Assembly (NCBI GenBank): GCA_035328405.1
Contig: DAOLIT010000024.1
Span: 1 to 64,000 of the forward strand
Reading direction: 5' to 3'
DNA from: JAEUKA01 sp035328405
GTDB taxonomy: Bacteria > Myxococcota_A > Polyangia > Palsa-1104 > JAEUJZ01
Length of the DNA stretch: 64,000 bases
The notes beneath the pieces were generated by a model. That model saw only the letters and a program-made list of their open reading frames with translations. It did no database searches and was not told where the DNA came from. The translations under genes and the position numbers were made by a program. Position 1 is the stretch's first letter. Every line of letters starts with the position of its first letter. Below, one piece after another: positions 1-8,148 of the stretch.

Positions 1-133
1 AAAGCCCCCTGACTTTCCGCAAACCTTTTCTTCCAAAAGAGACGGTCTAAGAAACAGTCAAAAAGAGTCTGGAGGCTGTCTTGCGGCCCGAGCGGACACT
101 TTTTCGAGGAGGGTGTGTTGAATCATGAGCGTG

Positions 134-1552
134 TTAGGGGGGGATTGGGAATTGGCCTAGGGCGATGAGGAGGTCGAGTTTGGCGTGGACGAGGGCGTCT
201 TGGGCTTGGGCGGCTTGGGTGCAGGCATCGCGGGCGCGGCGTTCGGCGTCGAGGGCCTCGAGGTTGGCGAAGACACCGCCCAAAAAGGCGGCTTTGGCGA
301 TGTGGGCGGCTTGGGTGGCGGCTTGCTCGGCGGCTTTTGCGGCGATGGCGGCTTGCTCGGCGGAACGGACGGCGAACCGGGCGGCGCGCACTTCGGCGCG
401 GGCCTCGAGGGAAGCGGTCCACAGGGCGGTTTTGGCCCTGTGGTACAGGGCCTCGCGTTCTGCTGTTTGGCCGTATCGGAGACCGCCGTCGTAAAGGACC
501 CACGACACATCCATGCGGGCCTGCCAGCCAAGGGCGGGCTGAACGAGGGAAGGGGGGTCCTGAAAAAACGGCGCAAAGGTGCCGGAGACGGTCGGCAACC
601 AATCGACAAAACGATGGCGAAGCAGGCGCGCGGCGGCCCAGGCGTTGGCCTGAAGGAGACGCAAATCGGACCGGATCAAGAGAGCCTTGGGGGCCTCGTC
701 GAGATCGAAGAGGGGTGGGGCAAGGGGGGGCGTCCTGAGTGCATCGAGGGGGCCATCGTGTGCGAGGACAGCGCCGAGAAGTTCTTGGCTTTTGCGCAGA
801 AGGGCTTGGGCGTTGTGAAACTGGCCCAGGGTGACAAAGGCTTCGGCTTGGGCGCGGGCGACATCGAGGCGGTTGCCAAGGCCTCCGTCGAGACGGGTTT
901 GGGCATGGGCGAGGTGTTCTTGCGCGGTGGCGTGGGCGCGGGCGGACAATTCGGTGAGGCGCTTTTGGGCGCAGACGAGCAAATAGGCTCGGGCAGCGGC
1001 TTGGGCGGCTTTGTTTTTGGCGTCTTGCTGAGACAGTTGGCCGACTTGTACGTTGTCCTTTGCGTGAAGCCAGGCGGCCCATTTGGAGGGGGCAAGCAGG
1101 GGAAGGGTCAAGGTGGCGTTGCCAGAGACCTGATTGGCCCCGGTGAGAAGGCGGGTGGTGTCTCCCTGAACGAGGACGCGATCGTTGTCGAGGCGATTGT
1201 AGGTGGCAAACAGGGCCAGGGTCGGGAGGGAGGCAGCCCGAGCCTGGACGACGAGAGCGACGAGCCTCTGGGTGTCGGTCTGGGCGAGGAGGGAGGCGGC
1301 CCCGTAGGTTTGGGCGCGCGCGATGGCCTGGTCAAAATCGATGGCAACAGGGGCAAGGGGAGAGCCGGGAGCAGACAAGGCGTCTTGCGGAGGCCGCGCG
1401 TCTGTGGGGGTCAGGAATTGGGACAGCTCGGCTTGGGCCTTTTCGGAAAGGGGGACCTCGGCGAAGGCAGAAGGTACGCAGGCGGCGAAAGTGGCACAAA
1501 AAACCAAAGCCACACCGGAACAAAATCTGAAAAGGACAAAGAGGCTAGGCAT
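134..1552 (-). CDS. TolC-family outer membrane efflux channel (OEP domain)
   Basis: Predicted 472-residue outer-membrane channel that would let a tripartite RND pump expel substrates across the outer membrane. The ATG at 1552 gives a clear Sec signal peptide (MPSLFVLFRF... ending near SAFA), so I prefer it to the longer open frame beginning at 1639. The body is Ala/Gln-rich and helical with two similar halves, as expected for OEP repeats (FDQAIARAQ near the N-terminus, long AATQAAHIAKAA helix near the C-terminus). It overlaps the end of the RND pump gene by 8 bp (start inside ATGCCTAG), so the two are translationally coupled and co-transcribed. The length is typical of TolC/OprM proteins. Substrate cannot be read from sequence. 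Confidence 0.9.
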   Translation of the reverse strand: MPSLFVLFRFCSGVALVFCATFAACVPSAFAEVPLSEKAQAELSQFLTPTDARPPQDALSAPGSPLAPVAIDFDQAIARAQTYGAASLLAQTDTQRLVALVVQARAASLPTLALFATYNRLDNDRVLVQGDTTRLLTGANQVSGNATLTLPLLAPSKWAAWLHAKDNVQVGQLSQQDAKNKAAQAAARAYLLVCAQKRLTELSARAHATAQEHLAHAQTRLDGGLGNRLDVARAQAEAFVTLGQFHNAQALLRKSQELLGAVLAHDGPLDALRTPPLAPPLFDLDEAPKALLIRSDLRLLQANAWAAARLLRHRFVDWLPTVSGTFAPFFQDPPSLVQPALGWQARMDVSWVLYDGGLRYGQTAEREALYHRAKTALWTASLEARAEVRAARFAVRSAEQAAIAAKAAEQAATQAAHIAKAAFLGGVFANLEALDAERRARDACTQAAQAQDALVHAKLDLLIALGQFPIPP

Positions 1553-4500
1553 GGGGGACGGAGGCTCCTGGTGCGGGGGAGGTTTCAGCGCCGGAATCGT
1601 CGGGGTCGTCGGGGTGATGGGGAACCATGAAACGCCCAAGGAGGGTGTACAGGGCAGGGATCAAAAACAGGGTGAGGAAGGTGGACACAAAGAGACCTCC
1701 GATGACGGCTCGGGCAAGAGGGAGGTTGGTTTCGCTGCCCTCACCCAAACCCAAGGACATGGGGAAGAGACCGGCGATGGTGGCGATGGTGGTCATGAGG
1801 ATGGGACGCAAACGGGTGCGGGCGGATTGGAGGGCGGCAGAGAAAAGTTCCTCGCCGCGTCGTCTGCGGACGTTGGCGTAATCGACAAGGAGAACGCCGT
1901 TTGAAACGACGATGCCGACCATCATGATGATGCCCATGAAGCTGTTGACAGAGAGCGTGGTGCCGGTGAGGAAGAGGGACACAAACACGCCGCAGAGACC
2001 CAAGGGGACGGACACCATGATGATGAGGGGTTGCAAAAGAGACTGAAACTGAGACGCAAGGACCATGTACACAAGGACGAGGGCGAGGGCGGCAGAGAAC
2101 AGAAGACCAGAAAAGGCCTGTTCCTGGGTTTCTTTTTGGCCGCTGATTTTGACGGAAAAGCCTTCGGGCGGGGGAAGGGCGGCGAGGGTGCGTTCGACAG
2201 CGGCGGCGGCATCGCCGAGGTTGGTGGTGGCGGCGACGTTGGCAGTGATGTCGATGGCGCGCTGCAAGTATTTGCGGCTGATCTGGACGGGGCCGCTTTT
2301 GCGCTGGATGGTGGCCAAAGAGGAAAGCGACACGGGCGCGCCTTGGCCCAAAGAAGACCGGAAAAAGATGTCGCGCACGTCGAGGATTTCGTCGCGGTCG
2401 CGATCGGCGGCGCGGACGTTGATGAAGTATTCGTTGCCGGTTTTGGGGTCGCTGTAGCGGATGGGCTGAAATTGGGTGTTGCCGGTGAGGGTGGTGAGGA
2501 CGGTCTGCGCAATTTGCTGTTCGGAAAGGCCCAAGACGCCGGCTTTTTGGCGGTCTACTTCGATGTGGAGCTCGGGGTAGTTTTCCTCGCGGGAGAGCTG
2601 CAAGTCGGTGAGGAGAGGCCTGCCTTTTTCATCGGAAAGGGTGCGGAGTTTGGCCATGACTTGTTTGCCGTACAGGGCACCGCGTTCGAGGTCCTGGCCG
2701 ATGATTTCCACGTCGATGGGGGCAGGCTGGCCGATGTTGAGGATGCGCTTGACGATGCCTCCGATGAAGAAATAGGTGGTGATGCCGGCGGCTTTGTCGC
2801 GCAAGGCGGCGCGGGCACGCTCGACGAGTTCGACATCGCTTTCTTTGCGGTCTTTGCGGGGGACAAGGGCGACTTGGATGTTGCCGCTGTGGGGGCCGGT
2901 GTTTCCGGTGAACAGGGCGGTGCGGCCTCCGGGAAGGCCAATGTCCGCGAGGGTGGCGATGGCTTTGGGAGGACTTTGGGGGTCGGCTTTGAGGACGTTT
3001 TGGAGGACTCCCTCGAGCCTGCGGGCAACCTCCTCGGAGCGTTCGACTCGGGTGCCGATGGGGGCTTTGTAACTGAGGGTGAATTGGCTTTCGTCGGTTT
3101 GGGGAAAGAACTCGCTGCCGAGGCGGAAGTACAAAGGCACGGTGGCAGAACAGAGACCCAAAATGAGCAACACAGTGAGACCGCGATGGCGAAGGACCCA
3201 GGCGAGGGCCCGTTCATAGGTGGAATCCATGCGATCCAAAAAGGCGGCGAGCCGACCGAGAATGCCGGGCGTTTCGGACGCGGAATGGGCTGGCCGACTG
3301 AGGATGCGCAGACACAAAAGGGGTGTCACGGTGCGCGAAACAAAGAAGCTCATGAGAAGGGAAAAACTGATGGTGAGCGCGAGGGGAATGAACAAAAAAC
3401 GCGCGACGCCTTGCAAAAAGAGGACGGGGAAAAACACGACTATGGTGGTGAGCGTCGAAACCAAAATGGGCATGGCGACCTCTTGGGCGGCCAAAAGAAC
3501 GGCTTGTTTGCGGGACTTTTCGTGCGCGAGATGGCGGTGGATGTTTTCAAGTTCGACGATGGAATCATCGACCAACCTGCCGATGCCGAGGGCAAGTCCT
3601 CCGAGGGTGAAGACGTTGAGGGTTTGGGAGGTAAAGTACAAAAGGACAAACGTCGCGACGATGGACAGCGGAATGGCGACGGCGATGATGCCGGTGGCAC
3701 GCAAAGACAGAAGAAAAAACAAAATGACCAGGACGGCCAAACCGCCGCCTTGCAGGGCCTCGTGTTCGAGGGCTTTGACGGCATTGCGAATGTAGACGGA
3801 TTGATCAAAGGAGATGACGAGTTTGACGCTGTCGGGGACACCTGTGAGTTTGGGCAACAGGGCACGGATGGCATCGACGACGGCAATGGTGTTGGCTTGG
3901 GGCTGTTTGAGGACGCGGACATACACGCCTCGGACGCCGGAGACGCGGACGATGTTGGCCTGATCGGCTGTGCCATCGGAGACGCGGGCGACATCGGCCA
4001 AACGAACGGGCTGGGCCAGTGCGAGGCCGGTTTGGCCAGTTCCGGTTTGGCCGGGCGACAGGACGATCTGTTCGAGTTCTTGGATGGATCGAACTTGGGT
4101 GTTGGAAAACACGTTGAAATCGCGATCGCCGGTTTTCAAATTGCCGCTGGGCAAAAGCAAATTGGACGAACGCACGGACCCAACCACGTCGAGCATGCCC
4201 AAGTTGCGGGCGCGGAGGGCGTCTCGGTCCACTTCGACGACAAACTCGCGTTGTTTGCCTCCGCCGGGGGTGGCGGACGCGACGCCGGTGACGTGCTCAA
4301 GCTGCGGTTCGATGACGTTGTAAGCGAGGTCGTAAAGCTGTTTTTCATCGAGGGTATCGGAGGAAACAGCAACGGTGACGACGGGAATGTTGGTGATGTC
4401 GAACTTGAGGATGAAGGGCTGCTGAATGCCGGGCGGAAGCGTGTTGAGGATTTGGGACACGCGCTGCTGGACCTCGAACTGGGCGTTGTCGAGGTTTGTG

Positions 4501-4793
4501 CCGTAGGAAAACCAGGCGCTGACGATGGAGACACCCTGACGGGACACGCTTTCGACGCGCTCCATGCCTGGCGCAGCAGCGACCGCGCGTTCAACGGGCA
4601 CGGTGATCGCTTTTTCAATGTCGGCAGGACCCGCACCGGGATAAAACGTCGCGACGCGCACGACCGGGATGGTGATGTCGGGGAACAGGTCCACAGGCAG
4701 GCGGGACAGCGACTGAAGACCAAGCACGACGGTCATGAGGGACAACATCAAGATCAAAATGGGATTGCGCAGAGCCAGACGAGTGAGCCACAT
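1545..4793 (-). CDS. RND-family efflux permease (AcrB/MdtC-like, HAE1 type)
   Basis: Proton-driven inner-membrane pump of about 1082 residues. The chosen ATG at 4793 gives the standard RND start MWLTRLALRNP followed by the first membrane helix. The same frame stays open upstream to 5723, but that part runs antisense through the FecR gene and is not RND-like. Visible family marks are LPVDLFPDITIPVV after TM1, YPGAGPADIEKAIT, the TM4 proton-relay pair in GRLVDDSIVELENIHR, and the C-terminal MVGIVVSNGVLLVDYANVRR repeat. Two periplasmic loops and twelve helices fit the length. The TolC gene follows with an 8-bp overlap. No membrane-fusion adaptor is seen inside the window; it could lie beyond position 1. 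The ribosome-binding site is weak. Confidence 0.95.
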   Translation of the reverse strand: MWLTRLALRNPILILMLSLMTVVLGLQSLSRLPVDLFPDITIPVVRVATFYPGAGPADIEKAITVPVERAVAAAPGMERVESVSRQGVSIVSAWFSYGTNLDNAQFEVQQRVSQILNTLPPGIQQPFILKFDITNIPVVTVAVSSDTLDEKQLYDLAYNVIEPQLEHVTGVASATPGGGKQREFVVEVDRDALRARNLGMLDVVGSVRSSNLLLPSGNLKTGDRDFNVFSNTQVRSIQELEQIVLSPGQTGTGQTGLALAQPVRLADVARVSDGTADQANIVRVSGVRGVYVRVLKQPQANTIAVVDAIRALLPKLTGVPDSVKLVISFDQSVYIRNAVKALEHEALQGGGLAVLVILFFLLSLRATGIIAVAIPLSIVATFVLLYFTSQTLNVFTLGGLALGIGRLVDDSIVELENIHRHLAHEKSRKQAVLLAAQEVAMPILVSTLTTIVVFFPVLFLQGVARFLFIPLALTISFSLLMSFFVSRTVTPLLCLRILSRPAHSASETPGILGRLAAFLDRMDSTYERALAWVLRHRGLTVLLILGLCSATVPLYFRLGSEFFPQTDESQFTLSYKAPIGTRVERSEEVARRLEGVLQNVLKADPQSPPKAIATLADIGLPGGRTALFTGNTGPHSGNIQVALVPRKDRKESDVELVERARAALRDKAAGITTYFFIGGIVKRILNIGQPAPIDVEIIGQDLERGALYGKQVMAKLRTLSDEKGRPLLTDLQLSREENYPELHIEVDRQKAGVLGLSEQQIAQTVLTTLTGNTQFQPIRYSDPKTGNEYFINVRAADRDRDEILDVRDIFFRSSLGQGAPVSLSSLATIQRKSGPVQISRKYLQRAIDITANVAATTNLGDAAAAVERTLAALPPPEGFSVKISGQKETQEQAFSGLLFSAALALVLVYMVLASQFQSLLQPLIIMVSVPLGLCGVFVSLFLTGTTLSVNSFMGIIMMVGIVVSNGVLLVDYANVRRRRGEELFSAALQSARTRLRPILMTTIATIAGLFPMSLGLGEGSETNLPLARAVIGGLFVSTFLTLFLIPALYTLLGRFMVPHHPDDPDDSGAETSPAPGASVPHA

Positions 4794-4963
4794 CGGACCC
4801 ACTTGGTAGCGGGAATGGGCCGCGAATGTCAAAGGACTGTTATTACAGACCGTTTCGTCGCTTTTTTGGCCCGAAGAAGGAGACTTTTCCTTCGGTTGAT
4901 TCGTCCTGTTTTGCCCTGAACGAGAAGCGAATGTTTTGTCACCTAAACTGCTATTTTTATCGA

Positions 4964-4969
4964 TATAAT
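4964..4969 (+). promoter_or_regulatory. possible -10 box overlapping the FecR-gene start
   Basis: A perfect TATAAT hexamer overlaps the first ATG of the FecR-domain gene. A TTGTCA (4936-4941) sits upstream, but the 22-bp spacer is longer than usual. If the -10 box is real, the transcript would begin near the second in-frame ATG (4977) and be almost leaderless. AT-rich sequence by chance is the alternative. Confidence 0.25.
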
Positions 4970-7064
4970 GGACGAGATGCGTAGGCTGCTTATCGTCGGT
5001 ATTCCGTTGCTGTGGCTGTCTCCCGTGTGGTTTGCCCAAGCTGGGCCTCTGCCGGAAACCGCCGTTCAAACGGGTGAAGACTGCGCCAAGGTGGCTCGTC
5101 GCGTGTATGGGCCAGGGGAGGCGGCGGTCGCGCACCTGAAAAAGAACAATCCGCAAGCCTGCGCAGGGCCTTTGGCCGTCGGAACGAAGCTGAAAACGCC
5201 GCCTTTGCCAAAAGCACCGGCGGTCGAGCCTCCGCGCCTTTCGTTTGTGGGTCCAGCGGTGCGCACCAAGACCAAAGGGGGTTGGATGGAGGCGTTGCCG
5301 GGCCAACCAGTCGATAAAAAAATGCGCATCGAGACGAGCGGGCAGGGCGGCGCAGAGGTGACGGCAGGCAACAACGTCAAACTGCACATTCCGCCAAACT
5401 CGAAGGTCGTCATCAAGAACCTGCCGCAAAGTGGGAAGGCTGCGGAAGTCCAGCTTGAACAAGGTTCGCTGCGCGCGGACATGGACAACCAGGCGAAAAC
5501 GGGTCCGCTGACGGTGAAGACGCCGGGCGGTGATGTGAAATTGCAGGGCGACGCGCGAATCGATGCGGACCAAAACCGAGCGGCTGTGCAAGTGTACGAA
5601 GGCCAGGTTGCGATTCGGTCGAAGGGCACGACGGTGAACTTGAAAGCGGGGCAGGGCACCGTGATTTTGCGGGGCACAGGCGCGCAGGCGTTGCACGACT
5701 TGCCGGGAGCGCCCGCGTGGCAAGGCCAGAAGGCGGAAGAGGATGGGAATCGGCCTTTCATGGTGCTCGCGATGGCGGGTCCTTTGGAGCCGCCGCCGCT
5801 GGGTGAAGTGGTGGTGGATTTTGCGAATGTGCCGGGGGCGGTTCGGTACATCGTGGATGTGGCGCGCGATGTGGGTTTCAACGACCGCCGTGCGGGAGGC
5901 GAGATTTCTGCGCCTCCTTTGCGGGTGAATTTACCAACGGGCAAGTACTACGTTCGCGTGAGTGCCGTCGATGGCGAGAAATTTGTTGGGCCTCCGTCGG
6001 TGCCGCGTTCGTTCTACATCATCAATGTGCGCACCGATGGGAAGTTGTACGCCTCCAATGCACCGGGGCAAATGGGTTCTTTGATCCTGCGCCGAACGGA
6101 GCGGTTGGCGCTCGATTTGTCCGGGGCTGGGCAGCCTCTTTTGGCGATGCTCGATGGTGGCGAGCCGCTCGATTGCTCAAGCGAGCAAAAACTCGTGCTG
6201 ACAGAAGGCCCGCACAAGGTTCATTTGCAGCTTGGCGACGCAGAATCCGAGCTTCAGATCCAGGTGGACCCGCTCGTCGTCCCGCCACCTCCGGTCGCAG
6301 GTCGAATGGAGGGACTTCCCATTCCGGTTTCGATTCCGACGCTCGGTTTGCCGGGTCGAACGCTGCAACCGCAAACGCAAGTCTATGGCCTGTTCAGTGT
6401 CGGCTCGACGCGGCGCGATTCCGCCTTTGCAGTGGCCCGCCTGGATTTGGGCGGAGAACTCGCATTTCTTTCGCGGCGGATGTCGTTTGATGTGAACGTG
6501 CCTTTGCTCTACTACAAAGACGTGGCACCCACTTCTGCCGATAGCGGAGTGGCGTTTGGGGATGTTTCACTTGGGGCAAAAGGGGTGGCGCTGCAAGCCT
6601 TGGGGGGGCGATTGATTTTGGGTCCGCTCCTGCGTTTTCAGCTTCCTACGGGCAACTTCCCACGCGATAGAAACTGGTCGATTCCCGGAAGCTCGGGACA
6701 ACAGGACAAAAGCCGTCCGGTCATCATCGAGCCAGCGATTGGCGTCGCTGCGCTGCTCGGGCGTTTCAGTTTGCAAACGACGCAGGGTTTGAACGCCGCC
6801 GTCAACATGCAGCCGAATCATGTGCGCTGGATCATGAGCTACTTGGCCGAGGTTCAGGTGTCGCGGCTGGGTTTTGTTGGAATGCTCGATGCGTCGCTGG
6901 GTCTGGCTGGCGGGGTTCCGCACGGCACGTCTTTGGGAGGCGGGGTCCGTCTGCACCTGGACCCCTTTGCCATTCTGCTGGGTGCGCGCGGCGGTTTGGG
7001 AGACGCAGGAATCGACATTTATGGCCGTTACAACCTGTTCGCCGGCTTCCAGTGGGCTCCCTAG
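4968..7064 (+). CDS. LysM-like / FecR-domain surface protein with C-terminal barrel-like region
   Basis: Exported protein of up to 698 residues. A signal peptide (LLIVGIPLLWLSPVWFAQA) is followed by a LysM-like segment around residues 33-78 (GEDCAKVARRVYG...LAVGTKLKTP). A FecR-type domain at about 90-250 shows the usual TKTKGGWMEA, NNVKLHIPPNSKV, VQVYEGQVAI and LKAGQGTVI strands. A fibronectin-like segment (about 270-350) contains AVRYIVDVARD and GKYYVRVSAVDG. The last 230 residues have alternating strands and end in an aromatic residue-rich strand (NLFAGFQWAP), resembling an outer-membrane barrel. Such a build could anchor peptidoglycan to the outer membrane, but that is inference. It is divergent from the RND pump. 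ATG 4977 is an alternative start. Confidence 0.75.
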   Translation: MDEMRRLLIVGIPLLWLSPVWFAQAGPLPETAVQTGEDCAKVARRVYGPGEAAVAHLKKNNPQACAGPLAVGTKLKTPPLPKAPAVEPPRLSFVGPAVRTKTKGGWMEALPGQPVDKKMRIETSGQGGAEVTAGNNVKLHIPPNSKVVIKNLPQSGKAAEVQLEQGSLRADMDNQAKTGPLTVKTPGGDVKLQGDARIDADQNRAAVQVYEGQVAIRSKGTTVNLKAGQGTVILRGTGAQALHDLPGAPAWQGQKAEEDGNRPFMVLAMAGPLEPPPLGEVVVDFANVPGAVRYIVDVARDVGFNDRRAGGEISAPPLRVNLPTGKYYVRVSAVDGEKFVGPPSVPRSFYIINVRTDGKLYASNAPGQMGSLILRRTERLALDLSGAGQPLLAMLDGGEPLDCSSEQKLVLTEGPHKVHLQLGDAESELQIQVDPLVVPPPPVAGRMEGLPIPVSIPTLGLPGRTLQPQTQVYGLFSVGSTRRDSAFAVARLDLGGELAFLSRRMSFDVNVPLLYYKDVAPTSADSGVAFGDVSLGAKGVALQALGGRLILGPLLRFQLPTGNFPRDRNWSIPGSSGQQDKSRPVIIEPAIGVAALLGRFSLQTTQGLNAAVNMQPNHVRWIMSYLAEVQVSRLGFVGMLDASLGLAGGVPHGTSLGGGVRLHLDPFAILLGARGGLGDAGIDIYGRYNLFAGFQWAP

Positions 7065-7142
7065 TACCCATCCAGAAAGGATTGCGGTGGGCTATGTCGA
7101 GCGTGGGATAGAACTTCCCAACCGTCCGTTGCAACGGTGACG

Positions 7143-7210
7143 TCGCACGGAGTCGTTTTCGGTTTTCGGACTTTTGACAAAGCGGACGAACCTCGTGATC
7201 CTCCGTGCGA
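7143..7210. repeat. 10-bp perfect inverted repeat upstream of the prepilin peptidase gene
   Basis: TCGCACGGAG at 7143-7152 and its exact reverse complement CTCCGTGCGA at 7201-7210 flank 48 bp that contain a perfect TTGACA (7174-7179). A 12-bp palindrome, CCGTTGCAACGG, lies at 7126-7137 just before. The arms could pair in RNA or bind a regulator; function unknown. Confidence 0.4.
7174..7202 (+). promoter_or_regulatory. possible sigma70-type promoter for the prepilin peptidase gene
   Basis: A consensus -35 TTGACA (7174-7179) is followed after 17 bp by GATCCT (7197-7202), a poor -10 match. The element lies 25 bp before the gene start and between the arms of an inverted repeat. It is supported only by the -35 and spacing. 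Confidence 0.25.
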
Positions 7211-7226
7211 TGGGCGCTGAAAATCG

Positions 7227-8075
7227 ATGATTCCGTTTTTTGAATGGTTTGTTCATTCGGGTTGGGGGCTGGGGTTTGTGCTGTTTTGGGGGGCGGCGTG
7301 GGGGAGTTTCGCGAACGTGTGCATCGTGCGCATTCCCCGCCAAGAATCCGTCGTGCGTCCGGCGTCTCGGTGCCCTGGTTGCAACCAGCCGATTGCGTTT
7401 TACGACAATGTGCCGATTCTGAGTTTTCTGTTGCTGTGGGGTCAATGCCGGACATGTCGCCAGCCGATTTCGTTTCGCTATCCGCTCGTCGAGGCGGTGT
7501 GCATGCTGTTATCGGTGTTGGTGTTTTGGCGCTTTGTTCTTCACGCGGACGCCAGCGATTCCGTTGCGAAAACCGTCGCGCGGTTTGTGGTGTACAGCCA
7601 CTTTGAATTTTTGCTGCTGATTCTTGCGGCGATCGATGTGGAGCAATTCATCCTGCCGGATCGGCTGACGCTGCCTGCGATCGGTGTCTTTTTTGTGGCG
7701 GGGCGACTGCTGGGAGATGTGTCTGTGGAAGATTCCCTGATTGGGTTGGCCGCAGGATACGGGGTCCTGTGGTTTGTGGGGGCCGCGTATGTTCGTTTGA
7801 CGAAGCGGGAGGGTCTGGGAATGGGAGACGCAAAGCTTTTTGCGCTCATCGGTGTATCGCTGGGATGGCCCGCGTTGCCGTGGACATTGTGTGTGGGTTC
7901 GGTGCTGGGCACGGTCGTCGCTCTGCCGATGTTGTGGCTCACGCGGCGCGCGGGTGCGGGGACTCCTTTTCGGCACACAGCACTGCCGTTTGGGCCGTTT
8001 CTGGCCGTTGGAGCGTCTTCCTACGTACTCCTTCTCCTTTGCCGAAGTCTGGAACACGTCCTGTCTTGGCTTTAG
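7227..8075 (+). CDS. pilD: prepilin peptidase / type IV leader peptidase (PilD/GspO family)
   Basis: Inner-membrane aspartic protease of 282 residues that cleaves, and in this family usually N-methylates, type IV prepilins and type II secretion pseudopilins. The N-terminal cytosolic domain keeps both zinc-binding CxxC pairs (C49/C52 in RCPGC, C74/C77 in QCRTC). The catalytic aspartates fit D137 (AAIDVEQFILPDRLT) and D201 (GLGMGDAKL). About seven to eight hydrophobic helices follow. The length matches the family. No pilin, PilB or PilC gene is adjacent, so its substrates are encoded elsewhere. ATG 7227 places the first helix directly at the N-terminus. Confidence 0.93.
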   Translation: MIPFFEWFVHSGWGLGFVLFWGAAWGSFANVCIVRIPRQESVVRPASRCPGCNQPIAFYDNVPILSFLLLWGQCRTCRQPISFRYPLVEAVCMLLSVLVFWRFVLHADASDSVAKTVARFVVYSHFEFLLLILAAIDVEQFILPDRLTLPAIGVFFVAGRLLGDVSVEDSLIGLAAGYGVLWFVGAAYVRLTKREGLGMGDAKLFALIGVSLGWPALPWTLCVGSVLGTVVALPMLWLTRRAGAGTPFRHTALPFGPFLAVGASSYVLLLLCRSLEHVLSWL

Positions 8076-8148
8076 GCGCCACGGCTTTCCGAAAAAACGT
8101 ATTTTCTTTTTGCGCCATCCATTGGTGTTTGGAATACGCTCCGCAGCC

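Noticed and set aside
4871..4895. CCGAAG/CTTCGG hairpin before the FecR gene as a terminator
   Set aside because: It lies between two divergent starts and has no T-run after the stem in either direction.
2031..4919. Long open frame on the plus strand opposite the RND pump
   Set aside because: It is the mirror of the RND gene; its Gly/Asp-rich translation has no family motif, while the minus strand has full RND homology.
4794..5723. N-terminal extension of the RND pump
   Set aside because: Basic, motif-free sequence antisense to the FecR gene; RND proteins begin at MWLTRLALRNP.
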